Positions 35,169 through 44,029 of a stretch of DNA of 64,000 nt are shown piece by piece. The position numbers and the translations under genes are program-made. The notes beneath the pieces are model-generated. The model was not told the origin of the DNA and made no database searches. It worked only from the letters and a program-made list of their open reading frames with translations. Position 1 is the stretch's first letter, and each line of letters opens with the position of its first letter. The DNA comes from GCA-2748575 sp965222725 (GTDB lineage Bacteria > Pseudomonadota > Gammaproteobacteria > Pseudomonadales > Ketobacteraceae), in the NCBI GenBank assembly GCA_965222725.1, contig OZ244969.1, forward strand, positions 6,305,634-6,369,633, in the 5' to 3' direction.

Positions 35169-35683
35169 TCAGAGCCTACATTGGCCTGGGCAGTAATCTG
35201 GGGGATTCCCTGCAGACCCTGAAATCTGCACTGGAAGCTTTAGCCAGTATCAGCGACACACAACTCGCGGCAGTATCCGGCTTTTACAGCAGCACCGCTG
35301 TTGGCCCCGGTGAGCAACCCGACTATATCAACGCAGCAGCGGAGCTTGATACCCGGCTGCCCGCCCACCAGCTGCTGGATGAATTACAACGTATCGAAAC
35401 CGAGCATCAGCGTACCCGGGGCGCCATCCGCTGGACCGCGCGCACCCTGGATCTGGACCTGCTGCTCTATGGCAATGAAACCATTGCCACTGATCGCCTC
35501 AGTGTCCCCCATCCCCGCATACCTGAACGCAATTTCGTGTTACTGCCACTCCATGACCTGAACCCCGGCCTGGTATTTCCCAATGGCGTTTGCCTAACAG
35601 ATTTGGTAAAACAGACTCCTCGGACAGGCATTACCCCGTTAACGGATTTCCCTGCCTGGCGCGTTTCATCAATCGATCACTGA
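35165..35683 (+). CDS. folK: 6-hydroxymethyl-7,8-dihydropterin pyrophosphokinase
   Basis: FolK (HPPK) transfers pyrophosphate from ATP to 6-hydroxymethyl-dihydropterin in folate synthesis. The 172-aa protein shows IGLGSNLGDS at the N terminus, the RTLDLDLLLYG signature with the two metal-binding aspartates, and VPHPRIPERNFVLLPL. It overlaps pcnB by four bases and is followed 37 bp later by panB. Confidence 0.96.
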   Translation: MIRAYIGLGSNLGDSLQTLKSALEALASISDTQLAAVSGFYSSTAVGPGEQPDYINAAAELDTRLPAHQLLDELQRIETEHQRTRGAIRWTARTLDLDLLLYGNETIATDRLSVPHPRIPERNFVLLPLHDLNPGLVFPNGVCLTDLVKQTPRTGITPLTDFPAWRVSSIDH

Positions 35684-35720
35684 GTGATCTTCCTTTCGTT
35701 TCTGCAAGGATACTTTCACT

Positions 35721-36515
35721 ATGCCAGTAACCCTTAGCACCCTGAACAAACTCAAAAGTAACGGCGAAAAATTTGCCTGCCTCACCGCCTACGACGCAAC
35801 CTTTGCTCATATGGCCAGCACCGCAGGCGTTGAAGTTTTGTTAGTGGGTGATTCTCTGGGCAATGTGCTGCAAGGTCACGACAGCACCATTCCGGTCACC
35901 AACGATGACATGGCTTACCACACCGCCTGTGTGGCCCGCGGTAACGAGGGCGCACTCATTATGTCTGATCTGCCGTTTATGGCCTATGCCACCCCGGAAC
36001 AGGCCTATGTGAGCAGCACACAACTGATGCAGGCCGGCGGCCATGTGGTCAAACTGGAGGGCGGCGAATGGCTGGCAGATACCGTAAAGGGTCTTACAGA
36101 ACGTGGTGTACCTGTCTGTGTGCATCTGGGGCTGACCCCGCAATCGGTGAACAAGTTCGGTGGCTTTAAAGTACAGGGCCGCGATCCCAAGGCCCGCAAA
36201 ACCCTGATCAACGATTCCCTGCGCGCTCAGGATGCCGGTGCGGCTATTCTGTTGTATGAATGCATTCCTTCGGATCTGACCGAGGAAATCATGGAAAAAG
36301 TGGAGATACCCGTGATTGGTATCGGCGCCGGCCCTGCTACCGATGCCCAGGTGCTGGTACTGCACGACATGATTGGCGCCACCCCCGGCAAGGTAGCCAA
36401 ATTCGTTCATAATTTTATGCCCGATGGTGACGGTTCTATCAAAGGCGCCATTGAAGCGTATGCTAAAGCCGTAAAGAGCGGCAACTTCCCGAAACCAGAG
36501 CATGGGTTTGAATAG
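35721..36515 (+). CDS. panB: 3-methyl-2-oxobutanoate hydroxymethyltransferase
   Basis: PanB makes ketopantoate from 2-oxoisovalerate and methylene-tetrahydrofolate, the first step of pantothenate synthesis. The 264-aa protein has the DSLGNVLQGHDSTIPVT active-site region, EGGEW, VHLGLTPQS and GIGAGPATDAQVLVLHD. panC starts at the next base after its stop. panD, present after panC in Pseudomonas, is not in the window. Confidence 0.97.
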   Translation: MPVTLSTLNKLKSNGEKFACLTAYDATFAHMASTAGVEVLLVGDSLGNVLQGHDSTIPVTNDDMAYHTACVARGNEGALIMSDLPFMAYATPEQAYVSSTQLMQAGGHVVKLEGGEWLADTVKGLTERGVPVCVHLGLTPQSVNKFGGFKVQGRDPKARKTLINDSLRAQDAGAAILLYECIPSDLTEEIMEKVEIPVIGIGAGPATDAQVLVLHDMIGATPGKVAKFVHNFMPDGDGSIKGAIEAYAKAVKSGNFPKPEHGFE

Positions 36516-37367
36516 ATGAAGACAGTACACACCGTGAAAGAACTGCGTCAGATTGTCAGCGAGCAAAGACGCAACGGTAAACGCATCGGCTTTGTTCCTA
36601 CCATGGGCAACCTTCATCAGGGGCATCTGTCACTGGTGGAACAGGCCCGGGAAAAAGCGGATTTTGTGGTTTGCAGTATCTTCGTCAACCCCACCCAGTT
36701 TGGCGCCGGCGAAGACTTTCATCGTTACCCGCGCACGCTGGCCCATGACTGCGAAAAACTCGACACCGTGAACTGTGATCTGGTATTTGCCCCGGACGTG
36801 GAGGAAGTCTATCCCCAGGACAGCCAGGACTGGGTAACAGTGACTGTAAATGAAGTCAGTGACGGCCATTGTGGCGCCAGCCGCGAAGGTCATTTTAACG
36901 GCGTGGCACTGGTGGTCAGCAAGTTATTCAACATGGTGCAGCCCGACATTGCGGTGTTTGGCAAAAAGGACTTTCAACAGCTGGCGGTTATCCGGCGCCT
37001 GACCATTGCCCTGAACTTTCCCATAGAAATTATCGGCGGCGAAACCGTTCGCGAAGCTAACGGCCTGGCTATGAGTTCCCGCAACGGGTACCTGAGCGAC
37101 GATGAAAAAGATCACGCGGCTATCCTGTATAAACAACTGCGCCACACGAAAAAACTGGTATTGCAGGGGCGCAGGGATTACGAACAACTGGCAGAAGATG
37201 CCGAACGCCACCTGGCGGACGATGGCATGGCCTACGAATATTTTAATATTGCTGATCAGGACACCTTAAAGCCTGCTGACAACAACACCCGGCGCTTTGT
37301 GATTCTGACCGCGGTAAAAATGGGCAGCACCCGGCTGATTGATAATATTGATTTTGAACTGGACTGA
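36516..37367 (+). CDS. panC: Pantothenate synthetase
   Basis: PanC joins pantoate and beta-alanine using ATP. The 283-aa protein has the HxGH-containing PTMGNLHQGHLSL, the FVNPTQF pantoate-binding segment, FGKKDFQQ and the KMSKS-like MSSRNGYL. It directly follows panB without a gap. Confidence 0.97.
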   Translation: MKTVHTVKELRQIVSEQRRNGKRIGFVPTMGNLHQGHLSLVEQAREKADFVVCSIFVNPTQFGAGEDFHRYPRTLAHDCEKLDTVNCDLVFAPDVEEVYPQDSQDWVTVTVNEVSDGHCGASREGHFNGVALVVSKLFNMVQPDIAVFGKKDFQQLAVIRRLTIALNFPIEIIGGETVREANGLAMSSRNGYLSDDEKDHAAILYKQLRHTKKLVLQGRRDYEQLAEDAERHLADDGMAYEYFNIADQDTLKPADNNTRRFVILTAVKMGSTRLIDNIDFELD

Positions 37368-37393
37368 ACACCGGTCCGGAAACGTTATCAGAT

Positions 37394-37404
37394 AAAAAGA
37401 AGAA
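37394..37404 (+). promoter_or_regulatory. AANAANAA (Hfq/Crc-type) site in the acs leader
   Basis: AAAAAGAAGAA contains two overlapping AANAANAA windows 27-37 bases before the acs ATG, upstream of the GAGGAG Shine-Dalgarno. In Pseudomonas such motifs near start codons are targets of Hfq/Crc repression, which CrcZ relieves. Confidence 0.5.
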
Positions 37405-37430
37405 CACCCGCAGGACAAGAGGAGAGTTCC

Positions 37431-39368
37431 ATGTACGACATAAAGAACCACCCGGTAAACGCGGAATTTGCCAAAGGCGCCAATATCACCCGGGAACAAT
37501 ACGATGCCTGGTATAAAGAATCCATTGAGTCTCCAGACACCTTCTGGGCGGACCGCGCCAACGAGTTTATCGACTGGTACCAACCCTGGAGCAAAGTCAG
37601 TGAATGGGACTTCGGCAAAGCAGAGGCCAAATGGTTTATCGATGCCAAACTTAATGTGACCTATAACTGCATCGACCGCCACCTGGAAAAACGCGGCGAT
37701 CAGGTAGCCATCATCTGGGAAGGCGATGATCCCAACGACGATGCCAAAATCACTTACCGGGAACTCCACGAAAAAGTCTGCCGTTTTGCCAACGCGCTGA
37801 AAGAAAGGGGCGTTAAGAAAGGCGACCGCGTGTGTATCTATATGCCCATGATTCCGGAAGCCGCTTACGCCATGCTGGCCTGTGCCCGTATCGGCGCGAT
37901 TCATTCCGTGGTATTTGGTGGCTTTTCTCCCGACTCCCTGCAATCCCGGATTCTCGACTCCGATTGCCAGACGGTTATCACCGCCGATGAAGGGGTGCGC
38001 GGTGGTAAAAAGATCCCGCTAAAAGCCAACACCGACAAAGCCCTGGAAGGCTGCCCCAATGTACACACCTGTCTGGTGGTGAAGCGTACCGGTGGCGACA
38101 TTGTGTGGAATGAACCGAGAGACGTCTGGTACGAAGAGATCACTGCCAAAGTCAGCGCCGAGTGCGAACCGGAACAAATGGACAGTGAGGACCCGCTCTT
38201 TATTCTTTACACCTCTGGTTCCACCGGCAAGCCCAAGGGTGTGCTGCACACCACCGGCGGCTACCTGCTGAATACGGCCCTTACCCATAAATATGTGCTG
38301 GATTATCGCGAAGGGGATATTTACTGGTGCACCGCGGACGTAGGCTGGATTACCGGACACTCCTATATTGTGTATGGCCCCCTGGCCAACGGCGCCACCA
38401 CGTTAATGTTTGAAGGTGTGCCCACTTACCCCTCCGCCTCCCGCTGCTGGGAAGTTTGCGACAAGCACCGGGTGAATATCTTCTACACGGCACCCACGGC
38501 GCTTAGAGCTCTGATGGGCGTCGGCAATGAAGCGGTCACCAAATGCAGCCGCCAGTCCATACGCCTGCTGGGCACCGTGGGTGAACCCATTAACCCGGAA
38601 GCCTGGGAATGGTATTTCCATATTGTGGGCGACAGCCGCTGCCCTATCGTGGATACCTGGTGGCAAACCGAAACCGGCGCCATCATGATCGCGCCCTTGC
38701 CTGGTGCCTTTGACCTGAAACCGGGTTCCGCTACCCTGCCCATGTTCGGCGTGCAGCCGGATCTGGTGGATAACGAGGGCAACTTCCTGGAAGGCGCTGC
38801 CGAGGGCAACCTGGTGATCAAGGCCTCCTGGCCCAGCCAGATCCGCACCGTGTTTGGCGATCATCAGCGTTGCAAGGAAACTTATTTCTCCACCTACAAA
38901 AATCTGTACTTTACCGGAGACGGTGCCCGTCGCGACGCCGATGGCTACTACTGGATTACCGGCCGGGTGGATGATGTGCTGAACGTATCCGGACACCGCA
39001 TGGGTACCGCCGAAGTGGAAAGTGCACTGGTGCACCACGACGCCGTGGCAGAAGCGGCCGTGGTGGGTTACCCCCACGATATCAAAGGCCAGGGCATATA
39101 TGCCTATGTCACCTTAATGAGTGGCTACGAGCCCAGCGAGGACCTGCACAAGGATCTGATTGCGATCGTGAACAAGGAAATCGGGCCTATTGCCAAACCG
39201 GATGTGATTCAGTGGGCCCCGGGATTGCCGAAAACCCGTTCCGGCAAAATCATGCGCCGTATACTGCGCAAGGTGGCTGCCAATGAGCTGGAAAATCTGG
39301 GGGATACATCGACTCTGGCTGACCCTGCAGTGGTGGACGATATTATTGCCAACCGGGCGAATCAGTAG
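37431..39368 (+). CDS. acs: Acetyl-CoA synthetase
   Basis: Acs activates acetate to acetyl-CoA through acetyl-AMP. The 645-aa protein has the ATP-binding P-loop TSGSTGKPKG (261-270), the WWQTETG motif and the acetylation-regulated K606 in RSGKIMRR near the C terminus. The start has a strong GAGGAG Shine-Dalgarno. In P. aeruginosa an acs gene also closes this block, with panD and pgi in between; here both are missing and only 63 bp separate panC and acs. Confidence 0.97.
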   Translation: MYDIKNHPVNAEFAKGANITREQYDAWYKESIESPDTFWADRANEFIDWYQPWSKVSEWDFGKAEAKWFIDAKLNVTYNCIDRHLEKRGDQVAIIWEGDDPNDDAKITYRELHEKVCRFANALKERGVKKGDRVCIYMPMIPEAAYAMLACARIGAIHSVVFGGFSPDSLQSRILDSDCQTVITADEGVRGGKKIPLKANTDKALEGCPNVHTCLVVKRTGGDIVWNEPRDVWYEEITAKVSAECEPEQMDSEDPLFILYTSGSTGKPKGVLHTTGGYLLNTALTHKYVLDYREGDIYWCTADVGWITGHSYIVYGPLANGATTLMFEGVPTYPSASRCWEVCDKHRVNIFYTAPTALRALMGVGNEAVTKCSRQSIRLLGTVGEPINPEAWEWYFHIVGDSRCPIVDTWWQTETGAIMIAPLPGAFDLKPGSATLPMFGVQPDLVDNEGNFLEGAAEGNLVIKASWPSQIRTVFGDHQRCKETYFSTYKNLYFTGDGARRDADGYYWITGRVDDVLNVSGHRMGTAEVESALVHHDAVAEAAVVGYPHDIKGQGIYAYVTLMSGYEPSEDLHKDLIAIVNKEIGPIAKPDVIQWAPGLPKTRSGKIMRRILRKVAANELENLGDTSTLADPAVVDDIIANRANQ

Positions 39369-39391
39369 ATCGTCCGGTCTCGGAAGAACTG

Positions 39392-39422
39392 ACACCGGCT
39401 ATCTTATTCAAATAGCCGGTGT
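39392..39422 (+). repeat. Hairpin after acs
   Basis: ACACCGGCTAT and ATAGCCGGTGT are perfect 11-bp arms around a 9-base loop, 24 bp after the acs stop. No T-run follows, so it may stabilise the mRNA 3' end rather than terminate by itself. Confidence 0.7.
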
Positions 39423-39521
39423 ACATCACGGGCATGATGAAGCACACGCAATATTTCTATATGGTCTGCGCTTCCATTAGGACAGCTCCAGGCAGTTAAT
39501 ATAATTCACAAAAGCAAGAGC

Positions 39522-39869
39522 TTAGATCAGCATCAGAAAACTGAGAAAGGCCAGCGACAGGCTCAGCATGGGTAACTGATAGACCAGCCCGGTTCTTTCC
39601 GTAGTCACGGGGCCTGACTGATCCAGAGAATACAGCTGGATGTGGGTTTCCACCGCCTTGCATTCCTGACGAACCCACTGAGAGGCCACGTAGATGCCGG
39701 CGTGCATTCCCATAATACAGAGCAAGGCGTAGGCACCGCTTGCCATGCTCATGGCATACAGGGTCAGAAACAGTGCTCCCATACCCAGACAGGCGGAGCT
39801 GGCCGCCAGCCATTTCAGCCGTTTGAGTTTTGTGGGTACCTGGAGGTCCTGATATGCGCTCATTTCCAT
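39522..39869 (-). CDS. Small membrane protein of unknown function
   Basis: From ATG 39869, preceded by GGAAG, the protein is 115 aa; longer in-frame starts reach 39938. It has three hydrophobic segments (two adjacent in the first half and one at the C terminus, ending FLSFLMLI) with a charged loop QECKAVETHIQLYSLDQS between. I do not recognise a family. It lies between acs and the TpsA gene, downstream of tpsA on the same strand. Confidence 0.6.
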   Translation of the reverse strand: MEMSAYQDLQVPTKLKRLKWLAASSACLGMGALFLTLYAMSMASGAYALLCIMGMHAGIYVASQWVRQECKAVETHIQLYSLDQSGPVTTERTGLVYQLPMLSLSLAFLSFLMLI

Positions 39870-39964
39870 TGATCTTCCAACGTTTTCTAACTGGGATTCC
39901 GAAACGCTATTCTCCCTGATCGGCGCTCCTGTCCCCACCCCCCATTCGGGGGCTTATTCCGGTT

Positions 39965-42900
39965 TTACTCCGGTAACTCCCCGCCAATCAAAAGGCTGCC
40001 CATAAAACGCTTCAGTGCCGATTCGACTTCGCAGGAGGGCTCACGGCGCTCGTTGTTCCGGGTACAGTCGCCAAACACATCGCTGAACAACAGATCCAGT
40101 GGCGTTTTGATATCTCCCGGCGTCAGATCCTGGGGCCCGCCGTCCGCATCAGGTGTATCCAATACGTCGTTGGTGCCGTCCGACACGCCGGGAGAATTGT
40201 CGTTACCACCGGGATCAAAGGGATTTGCGGACACGCCTGTCAGGGTGACCGAGCGGCCGGTGCGGGCCAGCAGCGTGCCGCTGTTGTTGATACCTTCAAC
40301 AGTCACCACACCATTCGCCGGATCGGCGGCATTGTTGAATGCCGTAATAGTAACATCACTGTTGATCTGCAAAGGCCGGGTATTACCCGTTGAAAGGGCG
40401 GCGCCGCCAGCGGCATCCATCAGAATGTCACCGCCTTCTGCCTGGATCAGTACATCACTACCGCTGCCATTACCCAGGGTAAAAGCGGCGGACTGATCAC
40501 TGGCATCCAGCTGACGGATACGGATCGCCGTCTGGTTGCCGGCGCCCGCCCCCAAGCCGCCGGCAGCCCCCTGATCCAGGGTATTGGTGGAAATCACCTG
40601 CACCGCTCCCGCGCTGCCTGCTGAGAAATTGCCGCCATTCACACTGAGATCGATCAGCCCGGTGCGGGTACCGTCAGCGACGGTATCGGAGGCCAGCAGG
40701 TCAGCATTCACGGCCAGATTGCCCGCATCGACTGTCACTGTCAGATCGCCATTGTCCGCATTCAGGGCAACACCATCAGCATTCAAGTCCGCGAGCTCCA
40801 GGCCATCTGCCTCCGTGATCTGTAGCCCCCGGCCGGTCACACTGATATCCGCCCGGTCCACCGTTGTGTTGATGGCAAGGTCCGCTGCTCCCCCGGAAAG
40901 ATCCAGCAACAGGTCCTGACTGCTGATACTGGATACCACCAGATCGCTGGCGGATACGGAAAGCGCGCCGGGCACGGTAACAGAAGCCGGTAAGGTTAAC
41001 TGGCCGTTGGCCAGTGTGGCAGCGAAACTGCCGGCAGCCACAGACAAGGTACTCAGCGACAGGTTACCGGCATCGGTTTTATTCAGACTGAATTCACCCG
41101 CCCCCGTGGTAGTGACGCTGGCGGTTGTGGCGGTGGTATCAACCAGGGTATCGCCATTGGCCAGAGCGGTGTTGAATACCAGATCCGGGGCGTTCAGCAC
41201 CAGAGCGCGATCGGAATCCGCAATATCCGCAGCAGCCAGCGACAAGGTGCCGGCGGCGGTCACAGGTGCATCCGCCAAAGTCAGGTCACCGCCGGCCGTT
41301 ACTGCAAGATTATTGAAGGCACCGGTAACAGTCAGTGCCAGATCATCGGTTTCGCTGACACCGGCATTACCACTGCCCGCCAGTGTCATGGCGGCGACCT
41401 GCGTATCAACGCTGTTAATGCCGGCCACGCCATTCAGTAACAGAGTGCCATTGGCTGCCTCTATATCCACGCCGGCGCCATTGCCACTGATGGTGCCATT
41501 GGCAATCACACTCACTGCAGCTGCATCAGCGCTGGTGGTGCGTATGCCGGACAGATCCACATTGGCACTGCTGGTGATGGCGATGGTACCGCCGCCGGCA
41601 TCCACCTGAACACCGGGCGTTACGGTAAAGCCACCGCTGGCAGTAAATACCAGATTGGTACCGTCAGTAGTCAGGGTATTCTGATCGGCGATATCCGCGT
41701 TCAGGGTAAGGGCGCCATCGGCCACCAGACTCAGCTGATTGCCATTGCTGCCGTCCAGATCAATGGTGTTATTGACGGTGATATTGCCGGCCTCTGCGCC
41801 GCCGCCACCGGCTGTCTGAATAATCACATTGGCCGTGGCCAGGTTGGCTGTGATGGTTGCACTGTCGATGGTTGAACCGGTGGCAGCCGGCGTCCAGGTA
41901 TTATCCGGCGAACCACCATCAAAACTGCCGCTGGTATCCGCGCCGGCAATGGTGATGTCGAAGGGGTCAATCAGAAAAGTGCCGGTTTCGCCCGCTGGAG
42001 CACTCACATCCACGCGGCCGGCGGCTTCTACCTGCTGCCAGCCGGAAACATCCACAAAACCGCCATCGCCGCCTTCACTGCCCGCCCGGGCGCTAATGTC
42101 TGCATCTGCGCGAAAAAGAGCCGTATCGGGAGAGAAGACTTTTACAGTGCCGCCATCACCATTACCGGCACCATCAGCATGAAGGGCACTAGCGTCAGTG
42201 AGTACGACTTTTTCATCGGCATAAAGCTGCACGCTACCGCCGTCACCGCGCTCAGTGCCACCATACCCATTGGCGTCGGATTGCCCCGTATGGGCCACCC
42301 GATGGCCGCGGATTTCAATGCGCCCGCCTGAGCCTGGACCGGATTCTCCGGCAGACACATCCAGTTCACCGCTCTGCCAGACATCGCCGGCATCGCTACC
42401 CACCAGCCAGATTTCGCCGTCACGCTCTTCCAGCCGCTGCGCCTGAATATGACCTTCGTTGGCAACCACCGTGCGATACAGATCGCTGGCGGTGTCTGCT
42501 TTCAGCAATACCAGCCCGCCATCGGCCTGAATGCTGCCCTCGTTTTCCACCAGGCCCTGCCAGCTTGCCGTATCGGTTTCGATAGCCACCTCGCTGCCGC
42601 CAATCTGCACCAGCACCTGATCCGCCGACACCATGGCCACCTGTCCGCCCGGCGCTTCAATGGTTCCCTGATTGGTCACATGGTTCGCCAGTAGCACCAC
42701 ATAACCTTGCGGCAATGCCTTCAGGTTACCCTGATTCAACAGATCCCCGGCTTCGCCATCAGCAGCAAAGCGATAATCCCCGGCCATAAAATCCTCATCG
42801 GCCAGGTTGAGCGAGGTTGCCAGCAGGCCGCCCACATCCACATTGGCACCGGGAGAAAAGAGCACACCATTGGGATTGATCAGAAACACCTGACCGTTTG

Positions 42901-43183
42901 CCTGCAAACGCCCGGCGATCACACTGGCATCCGGCCCCAGCACCCGGTTCAGCGCAACACTGTCGCGGCCCGGCTGAACAAAACGCACGGTTTCCGCGGC
43001 GTTTATATCGAAAGAATCATAGTGAATAGCCACACGCTCGCTGTGTTGCAGCACGGTGAGCTGGTTCCCCGCTGTATCCAGACTGGCGGAGCCGGACGTG
43101 ACGGTTGCTCCCTGCGGCAGAGCCAGTACACTGCCTGGCAATACGCACAAACAGAGCAGCCAGTTTTTGCGGTACATCGGCAC
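39965..43183 (-). CDS. TpsA: filamentous-haemagglutinin-type secreted exoprotein
   Basis: The 1072-aa protein starts with a Sec signal (cleavage near A21, SVLA-LPQG) and a TPS domain (~22-270) with the NPNGVLFSPGA motif (N103-G106), the signal recognised by a TpsB transporter. The rest is Ala/Asp/Asn/Thr/Gly-rich repeat sequence predicting a long right-handed beta-helix. Near the C terminus C1040 and C1051 form a short potential disulfide loop 20-30 residues from the end, as in surface-anchored HMW1-type adhesins. The start is GTG, supported by AGGAGAA at about 8 bases. The likely partner TpsB is at 52264. The gene is divergent from a LuxR-type regulator. Confidence 0.9.
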   Translation of the reverse strand: MPMYRKNWLLCLCVLPGSVLALPQGATVTSGSASLDTAGNQLTVLQHSERVAIHYDSFDINAAETVRFVQPGRDSVALNRVLGPDASVIAGRLQANGQVFLINPNGVLFSPGANVDVGGLLATSLNLADEDFMAGDYRFAADGEAGDLLNQGNLKALPQGYVVLLANHVTNQGTIEAPGGQVAMVSADQVLVQIGGSEVAIETDTASWQGLVENEGSIQADGGLVLLKADTASDLYRTVVANEGHIQAQRLEERDGEIWLVGSDAGDVWQSGELDVSAGESGPGSGGRIEIRGHRVAHTGQSDANGYGGTERGDGGSVQLYADEKVVLTDASALHADGAGNGDGGTVKVFSPDTALFRADADISARAGSEGGDGGFVDVSGWQQVEAAGRVDVSAPAGETGTFLIDPFDITIAGADTSGSFDGGSPDNTWTPAATGSTIDSATITANLATANVIIQTAGGGGAEAGNITVNNTIDLDGSNGNQLSLVADGALTLNADIADQNTLTTDGTNLVFTASGGFTVTPGVQVDAGGGTIAITSSANVDLSGIRTTSADAAAVSVIANGTISGNGAGVDIEAANGTLLLNGVAGINSVDTQVAAMTLAGSGNAGVSETDDLALTVTGAFNNLAVTAGGDLTLADAPVTAAGTLSLAAADIADSDRALVLNAPDLVFNTALANGDTLVDTTATTASVTTTGAGEFSLNKTDAGNLSLSTLSVAAGSFAATLANGQLTLPASVTVPGALSVSASDLVVSSISSQDLLLDLSGGAADLAINTTVDRADISVTGRGLQITEADGLELADLNADGVALNADNGDLTVTVDAGNLAVNADLLASDTVADGTRTGLIDLSVNGGNFSAGSAGAVQVISTNTLDQGAAGGLGAGAGNQTAIRIRQLDASDQSAAFTLGNGSGSDVLIQAEGGDILMDAAGGAALSTGNTRPLQINSDVTITAFNNAADPANGVVTVEGINNSGTLLARTGRSVTLTGVSANPFDPGGNDNSPGVSDGTNDVLDTPDADGGPQDLTPGDIKTPLDLLFSDVFGDCTRNNERREPSCEVESALKRFMGSLLIGGELPE

Positions 43184-43254
43184 AGCGGAAATTCTCCTGA
43201 AATGGCGTCATAAAGATTGTGTTGAGTTTAGCATCCGCAGGCACCAGCAACCGC

Positions 43255-43260
43255 TATAAT
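43255..43260 (+). promoter_or_regulatory. -10 element before the LuxR-type regulator
   Basis: A perfect TATAAT lies 58 bp before the regulator start in the 134-bp divergent region with tpsA. No matching -35 is evident, which could mean that an activator is needed. Confidence 0.35.
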
Positions 43261-43317
43261 ATGGCGTATCTGTGACATAACCCGATGACCGCGTTCAAAT
43301 AAAACCGAGGTACCTGA

Positions 43318-44007
43318 GTGGAAGTTCTTGTAGTGGATGATCACGTGTTGTTTCGCGATGGCCTGGCACTGCTGCTGCGCCAGAAAGACGCGGACAACCA
43401 GATACATACCTGCGGCACCACAGCCGAGGCCATTCGCTTTACGGAAAGCCACGATGACCCGGATCTGATTCTGCTGGATTACAACCTGCCCGACGGCAAC
43501 GGGCTGGACCTGCTGTACCAGCTGAAGGAAGCACTCCCCGCCACACCGATTGCCCTGCTTTCCGGTGTGGAAGATCCGGCACTGATTCAGAGTGCCCTCA
43601 AGGCCGGCGCCAGCGGTTTTATCACCAAAACCTCAACGTCGGAAGTAATGCTTGGTGCCGTCGCGCTGATCATGAGTGGCGGTGTGTATGTGCCTCCGGC
43701 GATTCTAGCCGGGGATCAGTACGCCGGGCCCTCTGTATCCAATAGCGGTTCAACCGCTCAATCCCGGGCTTCTGATACAGCCCGGCAGCCAGCCGGCACA
43801 ACGCCGTCAAACTATCAGCTCACCGAACGCCAGAAAGACGTGTTAAAAGAAATGGTGAAAGGGCTTTCCAACAAGGAAATTGCCCGGGAACTGAATATGT
43901 CCCCCAGCACGGTGAAAGTTCATGTGGCCGCGATTCTGAAAGCACTGGATGTGAAAAACAGGACTCAGGTGGTGTCGCTGGCGCAACAGCAGGGGCTGTG
44001 CGACTAG
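43318..44007 (+). CDS. NarL/LuxR-type response regulator
   Basis: The 229-aa protein has a receiver domain with acidic pocket DD7-8 and phosphoacceptor D54 (LLDYNLPDG), a variable linker (~130-165), and a C-terminal LuxR helix-turn-helix (LTERQKDVLKEMVKGLSNKEIA in two runs). Start is GTG with GAGG 7 bases upstream. It is divergent from tpsA and convergent with the hybrid kinase at 44030, whose own receiver could pass phosphate on or compete. It is the probable transcriptional output for this locus. Confidence 0.9.
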   Translation: MEVLVVDDHVLFRDGLALLLRQKDADNQIHTCGTTAEAIRFTESHDDPDLILLDYNLPDGNGLDLLYQLKEALPATPIALLSGVEDPALIQSALKAGASGFITKTSTSEVMLGAVALIMSGGVYVPPAILAGDQYAGPSVSNSGSTAQSRASDTARQPAGTTPSNYQLTERQKDVLKEMVKGLSNKEIARELNMSPSTVKVHVAAILKALDVKNRTQVVSLAQQQGLCD

Positions 44008-44029
44008 CCTGCACTTCAGCTGGTTTGTT

